The position numbers and the translations under genes were made by a program. DNA of 64,000 bases from Chryseobacterium lacus (GTDB lineage Bacteria; Bacteroidota; Bacteroidia; Flavobacteriales; Weeksellaceae): contig NZ_QPIE01000003.1 of assembly GCF_003336205.1 (NCBI RefSeq), forward strand, positions 62,001 to 126,000, read 5' to 3'. The notes beneath the pieces are model-generated. The model did no database searches. It was not told the DNA's origin and saw nothing but the letters and a program-made list of their open reading frames with translations. Of this stretch, positions 36,016 through 43,350 are shown piece after piece. How positions within the stretch are numbered: position 1 is the stretch's first letter; every line of letters begins with the position of its first letter.

Positions 36016-37252
36016 AAAAGTGGGTAATCGTGTAGATCACAAGTCCAACGAAACCTCCGACTAAAGTTCCGTTTACCCGAATAAACTGTAAATCTTTCCC
36101 GACTTCCAGTTCGAGTTTGTCGCTCAGGGCTTTTCCTTCCCAATTTTCCACCGTGTTGCTGATGAGTTGGCCAAACTGATGTGTATTTTTTAAGATGTAT
36201 TTATAGGCCGTTACCCGAATCCAATGGTCGATTCTGTATTTCAGTTGTTCATCATGCTGAAGTTTTTGCGACCATTCTGAAATATTTTTCACGAGATAAT
36301 TTTTGAAAACAGAATCATCACTTTCAAGTTCCTGAACCAAGGATTTTTTAATAGAATTCCATAAATCGCGGGAGTACTGTTGAAGCTTTTCCTCTTTTAG
36401 AAAATTACTTTTAATTTCTCGGAATTCCTGCTCCCAGATTTCACTGGTTTTGAGATCATCGGAAAACAGAAGCAGTTTAGAAGTGACTTCATTCCTTAAT
36501 TGGTGTTCTGAAGACTGCTCCACTTCCTCAAAATACTCGGAAATTCCTCGGGTTATTTTTTCTGCAATTACGTTATCCACAAACTTAGGAATGAGCGCAA
36601 AACTTTCTTTCTTTACTCGTTCCTGCACCATATCCTGATTGTTGACAACATATTCCTTAATTTGTTTGGCCAGAGAAGTGATGAGTTTCTGATGATCATT
36701 TCTCCGGATAACATATTCCAAACCGCTGCCGATCATTTCATGAAGCCGGAGACCATCAGACATTTCTTTTGCTTTTTCAGAAATAAATTGAACCACCTCA
36801 TCGTCATCCAAACGGTGAACAATATCGAGAAGAATATTGGAACTTTCTTTGATGAGCAGTTGTTGATTGTGATTTTTAGAAAGCCATTCTCCCACAAATA
36901 CCGCAACAGCAAGTTTCTTAATATAGGGACGAATACTCTGAGGCGAAAGAAAATTAGAAACCACAAAACTCCCGAGGTTATCCCCAATTTGATCTTTTTT
37001 ATTTTGAATCAGATTCGTATGGGGAATTTTTAAACCTAAAGGATGATGAAAAAGCGCGGTAACGGCAAACCAATCGGCAAGTGCACCTACCATCGCCGCT
37101 TCAGAAAAAGCCCGGAAATACCCAATCCAATGGGAATTGTCTTGTTTTTCCAGATAAGTGGTAACAATAAAAATGACTGCCATTAAAACGAAAAGCCCTG
37201 TCGCAAAGGTTTTATATTTCCTGAGTTGGTGTCTTTTTTGCTCTTCATTCAT
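36008..37252 (-). CDS. DUF445 family membrane protein
   Basis: 414 residues. An N-terminal helix lies at about 14-30. The family motif [42 protein letters not shown] follows. A long helical middle, rich in charge and probably periplasmic or cytoplasmic coiled-coil, leads to a C-terminal helix ([20 protein letters not shown]). DUF445 (YjiN/YheB) proteins are widespread and uncharacterised. The gene converges on pyrD with overlapping stop regions. Confidence 0.85.
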   Translation of the reverse strand: MNEEQKRHQLRKYKTFATGLFVLMAVIFIVTTYLEKQDNSHWIGYFRAFSEAAMVGALADWFAVTALFHHPLGLKIPHTNLIQNKKDQIGDNLGSFVVSNFLSPQSIRPYIKKLAVAVFVGEWLSKNHNQQLLIKESSNILLDIVHRLDDDEVVQFISEKAKEMSDGLRLHEMIGSGLEYVIRRNDHQKLITSLAKQIKEYVVNNQDMVQERVKKESFALIPKFVDNVIAEKITRGISEYFEEVEQSSEHQLRNEVTSKLLLFSDDLKTSEIWEQEFREIKSNFLKEEKLQQYSRDLWNSIKKSLVQELESDDSVFKNYLVKNISEWSQKLQHDEQLKYRIDHWIRVTAYKYILKNTHQFGQLISNTVENWEGKALSDKLELEVGKDLQFIRVNGTLVGGFVGLVIYTITHFFI

Positions 37253-37314
37253 TCTGTAATGATTAAATTTGAATATTGTTGACAGAGAAATTCTCCGATT
37301 ATTATATCAGAATA

Positions 37315-37836
37315 ATGAAAATTTTATACTTCATCTTCATTTCATTTTCTCTGTTGGCATGTTCTCAGAACTATCAACCTATAAAATCATCCGATATGAC
37401 CAACAACACATCAAAAAACAATCCATATTTTTCCAGAACAGATACGGCTAAAATTAACATTTCAGAAGAAGAATGGAAAAAACACCTGGATCCTGAGTTA
37501 TATTACATCGCACGTCAGCAAGGCACGGAGCGCCCACACACCGGTAAATACAACGATTTTGATGAAAAAGGAACTTACTATTGTGCAGCTTGCGGAAATC
37601 ATTTATTTAAAAGTACGCAGAAATTTGCCTCAACGTGCGGTTGGCCAAGTTTTTTTGAAGCCGATAAAAACGGGGTCGAGTATAAAAGAGATTCCTCCCA
37701 CGGAATGGAGCGGATAGAAGTGGTTTGCAAACGCTGTTCTTCTCATTTGGGCCATGTTTTCAATGATGGGCCGCCTCCAACCGGAACACGCTATTGTATG
37801 AATTCCATTAGTTTAGATTTCGTGCCGGACAACTGA
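37315..37836 (+). CDS. msrB: Peptide-methionine (R)-S-oxide reductase, lipoprotein form
   Basis: 173 residues from the ATG at 37315. A lipoprotein signal (ISFSLLACS) is followed by a 40-residue linker and a full MsrB domain. MsrB reduces methionine-R-sulfoxide in proteins. TGKYNDFDEKGTYYCAACGNHLF and VVCKRCSSHLGHVFNDGPPPTGTRYCMNSISL contain the two CxxC zinc pairs and the catalytic Cys161. The lipid anchor implies a role in repairing envelope proteins, an inference from the signal. Confidence 0.93.
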   Translation: MKILYFIFISFSLLACSQNYQPIKSSDMTNNTSKNNPYFSRTDTAKINISEEEWKKHLDPELYYIARQQGTERPHTGKYNDFDEKGTYYCAACGNHLFKSTQKFASTCGWPSFFEADKNGVEYKRDSSHGMERIEVVCKRCSSHLGHVFNDGPPPTGTRYCMNSISLDFVPDN

Positions 37837-37906
37837 TTATCATCGTTAATTTATCTTAATTAGCGTTAAATTTTTTCAATTTAAAGGATTGACAGTTATG
37901 TTTTTA

Positions 37907-37914
37907 TACATTTG
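37907..37914 (+). promoter_or_regulatory. -7 promoter box of L,D-transpeptidase-like gene
   Basis: TACATTTG, 28 bases before the ATG at 37943. A TTG at 37889-37891 is a little too close to be a standard -33 element. Confidence 0.45.
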
Positions 37915-37942
37915 CAAAGCCAAATGATTTAACATAATATAG

Positions 37943-38698
37943 ATGAAAAAATTAATGATAACACTGGTGGCTACTTTTGGGGTTGCTACTTCTTATATTC
38001 CTTTTGAAAATAAAAACACTGTACCCAAAGATAAAATAAGCACTTCTGAGATAACTTCTGTCAACTCTTCTTACCTCAATAAAGAAAAGTTATCTTCTGC
38101 GGAAAATTTGTATAAAAGCTTGGATTTTAAAGGTGGAAATATCTTACAATATGATGTTTTTGAAAAAGCCATCAACGGATTTCATCAGTTGAAAGAAAGC
38201 GGAAAACTGAAGGCAACTTCGGAACTTCTTACGATTTGTGATTTCTCGTTGTCATCAAACGAAAAAAGGCTGTGGATCATCAATACCGTAACCGGAGAAA
38301 TACTGTTCAATACTTTGGTAGCTCACGGAAAAAATACCGGAGAAGAGTTTGCTGAGAAATTTTCAAATACAGAAAGTTCACTGCAATCCAGCATGGGTTT
38401 TTATATTACGGACCAAACTTATTTTGGAGAAAATGGTTATTCACTAAGATTGCGAGGAATGGATGCGGGTTATAATGATGCTGCCGAAAGACGTGCTGTA
38501 GTAATGCATGGCGCGGATTATGTGAGCGAAGAGTTCACAAAAAAGCACGGAAGAATCGGAAGAAGCTGGGGTTGTCCTGCGATTCCCAGAGCGTTGGCAA
38601 AATCTATTATTGATACCATAAAAGAAGAGAATTGCCTGTTCATTTATTATCCGGATCAGGAATATTTGAGTTCTTCACAATGGCTGAAAACGGTATAA
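37943..38698 (+). CDS. L,D-transpeptidase-like murein protein (YkuD_2 family)
   Basis: 251 residues. An N-terminal signal-like helix (LMITLVATFGVATSYI) is followed by an approximately 60-residue helical linker and the catalytic domain (PF13645-type). LWIINTVTGEILFNTLVAHGKNTG, YGFNG-like loops, MHGADYVSEEFTKKHGRIGRSWGCPAIP with the HxxxxGRSxGCP His and Cys, are all seen. The family is thought to remodel peptidoglycan cross-links in the periplasm; that is inferred from homology to YkuD. The gene is monocistronic with a strong terminator. Confidence 0.88.
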   Translation: MKKLMITLVATFGVATSYIPFENKNTVPKDKISTSEITSVNSSYLNKEKLSSAENLYKSLDFKGGNILQYDVFEKAINGFHQLKESGKLKATSELLTICDFSLSSNEKRLWIINTVTGEILFNTLVAHGKNTGEEFAEKFSNTESSLQSSMGFYITDQTYFGENGYSLRLRGMDAGYNDAAERRAVVMHGADYVSEEFTKKHGRIGRSWGCPAIPRALAKSIIDTIKEENCLFIYYPDQEYLSSSQWLKTV

Positions 38699-38701
38699 AA
38701 T

Positions 38702-38733
38702 AAAAAAGGATTTCCGTTGAGAAATCCTTTTTT
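38702..38733. terminator. Bidirectional terminator
   Basis: Perfect 13-bp stem (38702-38714 with 38721-38733), six-base loop, A- and T-runs. It is shared by the transpeptidase-like gene and the TonB-dependent receptor gene. Confidence 0.88.
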
Positions 38734-38751
38734 TAATGCTTGAAATGAACT

Positions 38752-41412
38752 TTAAAACTTCACATCAAAACCTACATAAATGTGAGCCGGCATGATGGGC
38801 GCATACACCATTCCACCATCGAAATAATTTCCGAAAGGATTGGCTGCATCAATGATCGGGTTGTTCTGTGTGTAAGAAGTCAGGTTTTCACCACCGATAT
38901 ACACTCTCATTTTATCATTGAAATTTTTAGCAATCTGGGCATTTAATGTAGAAAAAGAACCTGAATATTTTGGCAACTGAAATTCCGAAGGATTGGTTCC
39001 CATTTCTGGAAGCAGTTGTTTTCCAACAACATTCAATGTAGTATCGAATGTCCAAAATCCACCCTTTTCATTTTTCGATGTGGTATAAGCAAGATTCAGA
39101 AAACCCCGATGTTTTGCCATAAAAGGAACTTCGCGGCGGCCGTTGGCATAATCTGCCTGAACATCATAATATTTATACGCTAACCGAACTTCAAAATTTC
39201 TGATGGGCGTGAAATCCCATTGCGTCTGAAAACTGTTGGCAAAAGAAGTTCCGTTCAAATTATAAAAGACAATTTTCTGCGCAGATTGGTCCAGATCCAA
39301 CAATACCTGCTGCTGAAAATCAGTCCGGAAAAAATCGGCAACCACAGTAGATTTTCTGCCTAAAAACTGGAATTCCTGCTGAAGGCTTGCACCATAATTC
39401 CATGCAATTTCCGGCTTCAAACCATAGATTTCACCATCATTGGGAATGATTTCTATCGTTCTGTTGGATGCAAAATACCCCTGACTTTCTGCAAAAACAT
39501 TGGCCGTTCTAAATCCTTTTCCAGCGGACAAACGGAGAATGGTTTTGGGCGTAAAATCATATTTGAAATTTAACCTTGGTGTAAACTGAGTTCCGGCCAG
39601 ATTATGAAAATCTGTTCGGGCTCCTGCTACCAGTGTATAATTCGTTCCTGTGAGCGTATATTCAAAGAACAATCCGGGAACGGTTTCGGTGCGTTTGAAA
39701 TTTTGAGAAAGATAATCTTCATCATAGTTATCGTAGAGAAAACTTGCTCCGGTTTTGTACTTATGATTCGTGTTTCCGAAGATACTTTCAAAAATAAGAT
39801 TGGAATAAAAAGTCTTTTGTTTTCCAAAATAGTCTCTCAATCCGAAGAAACTGTCCTGCTGATGGTACGTAAACTGATTCATCCAGCCAATACTCTGATA
39901 TGGTTTTCCCTCAAAAATATGGCCGGTTTTGTTCCAAACCTGAAATCTGGAAATATCAATTCCGACACCATAATTCGGCTGAGAAATTTGAGGTTTTTGC
40001 CAATCAAAATCAACTTGCCCCGCTTTTCTTTTATCCTGAAGAAAATTGATTCCAAAATGGGTAGCCCATCCTGAGTGATCAAGATCGGTATAATTCAAGA
40101 GATAAGTTGCATTCAGCTGTGTTCCGGTTGGCTGATCCAAAAACCCGTCATTATTATGATCCGATTTTACCAAAGTTCCGTTGCCGTGAAGCAAAATACT
40201 TTGACTCCAGTGCTGTGTTAAATTAGAAGTATGGGTAATATTCGCTTCAGTTCTCGCATTAGAATCTGCAAAAATATTCAAAGAGGTTTCAGGTTCTTTA
40301 CTGTGTTTCAGAAGTTCAGTATTAATTTGGCCTGTGATGCTTTCATATCCGTTGGTGACGGTGCTTCCGCCTTTGGTAAGCTGAATTCCTCCAATCCACC
40401 TTCCGGGAATAAAATTGAGTCCGTAAGGTGACGCCAAACCGCGAATTTCGGGCAGCAATTCCTTAGTAAGAGAAGTATATTTCTGATCCAAACCCAGCAT
40501 TTTGAGCTGTTTCGTTCCCGTTACGGCATTGCTATAGGAAACATCAACTGTGGCATTGGTTTCAAAACTTTCAGATAAATTACAACAGGCGGCTTTCAAA
40601 AGTTCTTTTCCGCTGATATTAAAAGTCAGTCCAACATCTTTTCTGCTCAGCGCTGTAGCGTCCCTTTCCTTAATAACTGTTACTCCTTCAATGCTGTTGT
40701 CATAATGTTCCGGATGATCAGAAAAATCTTTTCGGGCAACAGATTCCGAAGGTTGTTCATCGATATGTACCAGCGGATTTTTTTCGCCAAAAGCCAGCGT
40801 CCGGCTGTACACACAACAGGCCGGCAAATCTTTGTACGCTTTTTCTGTTGACTGAAACATTTCATTATCATGCCCAACATCCGCAATTTTCTTTAAAATG
40901 GCTTCAGCAGATGTCTTAGAAGGATCCAGTTGCAATGTAATCTTCTGAGTAGGAGCATCCCAAACTGCGACATCTGCACCCGCATCTAAAGCTGCTTTTT
41001 CAATCCTGTTTTTGCAGGACACACAGTTTCCTTTTACGAAGTATTGAAGTTCGGAATCTTTCTTTTCAGTTTTCAGGAAAGAGGGTTGCCGTTCATAATG
41101 GCAGCAATCGGGTAAGTTATTGTACGTTTCCTGAGTTGTGCTGTATCGTTCGTTATCATGTCCGGCGTCGGCAATTTTCTTCAATACAGTATCGAGGTTG
41201 GTTTCGCTTTCGTTAAATTCAACATTAAGAATTTTAGTGGAAGCACTCCAGTTTGCCGTTTTTGCTCCGGCTTTTTTGGCGGTAGTTTCTATGCGTTCTT
41301 TACACATTCCGCATTCGCCTTTTACCAGAACTGCGTGAGTAACATTTTGTGCAAAGATAAAATTGGCAGCGAATAACACTATGATTAGTAAGCTCTTATA
41401 TAATAATTTCAT
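38752..41412 (-). CDS. TonB-dependent receptor with two N-terminal HMA-like domains
   Basis: 886-residue outer-membrane receptor. Signal peptide 1-21. Two HMA-like units follow at about 25-104 and 122-200. Each has a CxxC pair (Cys34/37 and Cys130/133), a GHDNE stretch and a terminal LPxCC (103-104 and 199-200). A linker with a third CC pair (276-277, LLKAACCNLSESFETN) introduces the plug. The 22-strand barrel then runs to a terminal Phe (YVGFDVKF). The domain set suggests copper or another soft metal as cargo, perhaps as a complex. It is the last gene of the locus at 38.7-44.9 kb. Confidence 0.93.
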   Translation of the reverse strand: MKLLYKSLLIIVLFAANFIFAQNVTHAVLVKGECGMCKERIETTAKKAGAKTANWSASTKILNVEFNESETNLDTVLKKIADAGHDNERYSTTQETYNNLPDCCHYERQPSFLKTEKKDSELQYFVKGNCVSCKNRIEKAALDAGADVAVWDAPTQKITLQLDPSKTSAEAILKKIADVGHDNEMFQSTEKAYKDLPACCVYSRTLAFGEKNPLVHIDEQPSESVARKDFSDHPEHYDNSIEGVTVIKERDATALSRKDVGLTFNISGKELLKAACCNLSESFETNATVDVSYSNAVTGTKQLKMLGLDQKYTSLTKELLPEIRGLASPYGLNFIPGRWIGGIQLTKGGSTVTNGYESITGQINTELLKHSKEPETSLNIFADSNARTEANITHTSNLTQHWSQSILLHGNGTLVKSDHNNDGFLDQPTGTQLNATYLLNYTDLDHSGWATHFGINFLQDKRKAGQVDFDWQKPQISQPNYGVGIDISRFQVWNKTGHIFEGKPYQSIGWMNQFTYHQQDSFFGLRDYFGKQKTFYSNLIFESIFGNTNHKYKTGASFLYDNYDEDYLSQNFKRTETVPGLFFEYTLTGTNYTLVAGARTDFHNLAGTQFTPRLNFKYDFTPKTILRLSAGKGFRTANVFAESQGYFASNRTIEIIPNDGEIYGLKPEIAWNYGASLQQEFQFLGRKSTVVADFFRTDFQQQVLLDLDQSAQKIVFYNLNGTSFANSFQTQWDFTPIRNFEVRLAYKYYDVQADYANGRREVPFMAKHRGFLNLAYTTSKNEKGGFWTFDTTLNVVGKQLLPEMGTNPSEFQLPKYSGSFSTLNAQIAKNFNDKMRVYIGGENLTSYTQNNPIIDAANPFGNYFDGGMVYAPIMPAHIYVGFDVKF

Positions 41413-41504
41413 TGTAAAATAGGTTTAATTTATAAAATAAATATCCCAAAAAAAGTCTTCTCAACTGTTGAAGGAAGCACATAATTTTGGCTATCAATAA
41501 AAAA

Positions 41505-41876
41505 TTAAACTATTTTAGGAGGATGCCAGATTTTGGAATTAACATCCAAAATTTCGGGAGTAATATAAGCGAACGCCTTTTTTTCGACAGGTAAAACCCT
41601 GAGAATATCCGTTGAGAATCCCGAAATAGGAACGGAAAAAAAAGCAATATGAAGATGACAGGCAGTACAGGTAAGGCATCCTTCACAGGAATGTTCTTTA
41701 CTGCCTGAATCGTGACATGGTTTTTCCTGAGTTTCCTGTGAGGACTGACAACAGTCTTTCGAATCTGAATCTGCAATACAGCATATCGATTCTGCTTGGG
41801 CAAAAAGCATCTGTTTGGGTGTAATAAATAAACCCAAAGCAAAAATCAACAGGAAAATACTCAGTTTCTTTGCCAT
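41505..41876 (-). CDS. Cys/His-rich small exported protein (HYC_CC_PP-like)
   Basis: 123 residues. A signal peptide (LSIFLLIFALGLF) ends near AQA at 27. The mature protein holds nine cysteines, including CC at 32-33 and 42-43 and a CEGCLTCTAC cluster at 64-73, with several His beside them. It ends in WHPPKIV. The layout resembles the small HYC_CC_PP proteins that accompany TonB receptors in Bacteroidota; this assignment is from memory. It is a likely periplasmic metal-binding partner of the receptor encoded next. A TAACTTTG box sits seven bases before the start. Confidence 0.75.
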   Translation of the reverse strand: MAKKLSIFLLIFALGLFITPKQMLFAQAESICCIADSDSKDCCQSSQETQEKPCHDSGSKEHSCEGCLTCTACHLHIAFFSVPISGFSTDILRVLPVEKKAFAYITPEILDVNSKIWHPPKIV

Positions 41877-41883
41877 TGATTTG

Positions 41884-41891
41884 CAAAGTTA
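41884..41891 (-). promoter_or_regulatory. -7 promoter box of Cys/His-rich gene
   Basis: TAACTTTG on the minus strand, seven bases before the ATG, in the 21-bp gap after the triple-motif gene. It predicts a separate, almost leaderless transcript. Confidence 0.55.
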
Positions 41892-41897
41892 CAATTT

Positions 41898-42557
41898 TTA
41901 TTTTAAAGGTGCGCCTACAGCAATATCACATCGGTGGCCGGGTTCTCCATGTGGAGGATTCATTCCTGGTGCGGTGCTGGCAGTAGCTGCCTTTTCTGCA
42001 ACAGGAGCTGGATTGGAAACCGGAGTAATGGTTTGTGTTTGTTGCGGTGCTGTTGCAGGTTTAGCTGGCGCACTGTTCAAAGGAGCTCCTACGGCAATAT
42101 CGCAACGGTGGCCGGGTTCACCATGTGGTGGATTCATTCCGGGCGCAGTTTTTTTCGCTGTGGGTTGTGGAGCGGGTTGTGGAGCCGGAGCCGGTGTGGG
42201 AACTGCAACAGGAGCTGGAGCATTAACGCTTCTGGATTGTGCTAAGGGATTGGTATTGAAACCGCCTCCAGTTGCTGCAACAGGTGCCTGAGTAACAGAA
42301 GGAGCTGAATTGAGCGGAGCACCAACCGGAATATCACAACGGTGTCCCGGTTGTCCGTGTTCAGGATTTAAACCGGAAGCTGAATTGGCCGCAACGGTAT
42401 TTGCTTCGCCCCGTGTATTGACCATAGCAGAATCTACAGTTAATGAATCATTGGATGTAACAGCGTTTTCATTGGCTGTTGTATTGGTTGTTTGATCTTT
42501 AGAACAAGCAGTAAGAAGTAATCCTGATGCAAGAAAAATATTTAAATAGTTTTTCAT
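41898..42557 (-). CDS. Lipoprotein with three PxHGxPGHRCDIxVGAPL repeats
   Basis: 219 residues, function unknown. A lipoprotein signal ends in LLTAC (Cys18). The rest is low-complexity linker, rich in Ala, Pro, Thr and Gln, carrying three copies of one motif at residues 62-83, 140-162 and 198-219; the last copy forms the C-terminus. Each copy has two His and one Cys in fixed spacing (HGxPGHRC), fitting metal binding. Copies 2 and 3 are nearly identical, copy 1 differs at a few positions. The gene lies between a two-component system and metal-receptor genes. I recall similar motifs in other Bacteroidota proteins, without assigned function. Confidence 0.8.
   Translation of the reverse strand: MKNYLNIFLASGLLLTACSKDQTTNTTANENAVTSNDSLTVDSAMVNTRGEANTVAANSASGLNPEHGQPGHRCDIPVGAPLNSAPSVTQAPVAATGGGFNTNPLAQSRSVNAPAPVAVPTPAPAPQPAPQPTAKKTAPGMNPPHGEPGHRCDIAVGAPLNSAPAKPATAPQQTQTITPVSNPAPVAEKAATASTAPGMNPPHGEPGHRCDIAVGAPLK
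41901..42374 (-). repeat. Threefold coding repeat of the GHRCDI motif
   Basis: Three 66-69-bp units at 41901-41966, 42072-42140 and 42309-42374. Units one and two (by coordinate) are nearly identical in protein but differ at many third positions, so the duplication is not recent and the protein sequence is under selection. Confidence 0.85.
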
Positions 42558-42577
42558 TATATTTTAAATTTAAAAAG

Positions 42578-42620
42578 TAAAAGCATCAAATTTAGCAAAA
42601 TTTTACAAATGATGCTTTTA
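42578..42620. promoter_or_regulatory. 11-bp inverted repeat touching the promoter of the triple-motif gene
   Basis: TAAAAGCATCA (42578-42588) and TGATGCTTTTA (42610-42620) are perfect inverted copies 21 bp apart. On the minus strand the right arm comes first, and the left arm overlaps the -7 box TAAATTTG (42587-42594) by two bases and is followed by CTTTTT. It may be an operator, a terminator of the response-regulator gene with a long loop, or both. Confidence 0.6.
42587..42594 (-). promoter_or_regulatory. -7 promoter box of triple-motif lipoprotein gene
   Basis: TAAATTTG on the minus strand, 29 bases before the ATG. The predicted transcription start falls inside the left arm of the inverted repeat. 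Confidence 0.5.
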
Positions 42621-42632
42621 AAACAAAGGAAG

Positions 42633-43319
42633 TTAATGTTTTACGAGGAGCCTGAATCCTTCACCGTGAACATTGATGATCTCCAGCCCATCATCATCTT
42701 TCAGCAGTTTGCGAAGCTTGGCAATGTAAACATCCATACTTCTGGCGGTGAAATAATTTTCTTTTTTCCAGATTTTTCTTAGAGCCAGATCTCTGGGCAT
42801 AAAATCATTGCGGTGAATACAAAGTAATTTCAGCAATTCATTTTCTTTGGGAGAGAGTTTATATTCATTATCGCCTACTCTGAGTTGCCGCAGCATGGAA
42901 TCGAAATAAATATTACTCATTTTGAACTGTTCTTGCTCTTCATTTTCAATCGTGCTGCTGCGCTGCAGAATCGCTTTTATTTTATAAAGAAGCAATTCGG
43001 TATCAAAAGGTTTGGTAATATAATCGTCTGCCCCAATTTGATATCCGCGCAAAATATCTTCTCTCAGATTCTTAGCCGTAAGGAAAATAATAGGGGTGTT
43101 TTTATCAATTTTTTTCACATCTTCTGCCAAGCTGAAACCGTCTTTTTTGGGCATCATCACATCGAAAATACAAATATCGTATTCATTTTCCGTGAATTCT
43201 TTCAGGCCTTGTTCTCCGTCGGTCGCGAGTGTTACTTCAAAATTATTAATGGTTAAATAATCTTTCAGTACAGCACCGAAGCTTTGGTCGTCTTCTACTA
43301 ATAAAATCCTGTTGTTCAT
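42633..43319 (-). CDS. Response regulator, OmpR/PhoB type (RprY-like)
   Basis: 228 residues. The receiver domain has the acidic pair ED(D) at 10-11, the phosphorylation site Asp53 in IFDVMMP, Thr/Ser in IIFLTAK and the Lys in TKPFD. The winged-helix DNA-binding domain (KLSPKENELLKLLCIHRNDFMPRDLALRKIW, YFTARSMDVYIAKLRKLLKDD) is complete. It follows its kinase gene by 31 bp. The closest named relatives are RprY proteins of Bacteroides, from memory. Its position directly upstream of the lipoprotein/receptor genes makes those plausible targets. Confidence 0.93.
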   Translation of the reverse strand: MNNRILLVEDDQSFGAVLKDYLTINNFEVTLATDGEQGLKEFTENEYDICIFDVMMPKKDGFSLAEDVKKIDKNTPIIFLTAKNLREDILRGYQIGADDYITKPFDTELLLYKIKAILQRSSTIENEEQEQFKMSNIYFDSMLRQLRVGDNEYKLSPKENELLKLLCIHRNDFMPRDLALRKIWKKENYFTARSMDVYIAKLRKLLKDDDGLEIINVHGEGFRLLVKH

Positions 43320-43350
43320 TTTATTTTGTTTTTGTTATTCTTAATTTAGG

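Noticed and set aside
41815-42291. 158-codon open frame on the plus strand with internal repeats (GAPTAISxRWPGSPCGGFIPGAV), opposite the triple-motif lipoprotein.
   Set aside because: It is the antisense reading of the repeated minus-strand gene. The repeat exists because the real gene repeats. The minus frame has a signal peptide, lipobox and fitting neighbours; the plus frame has none.
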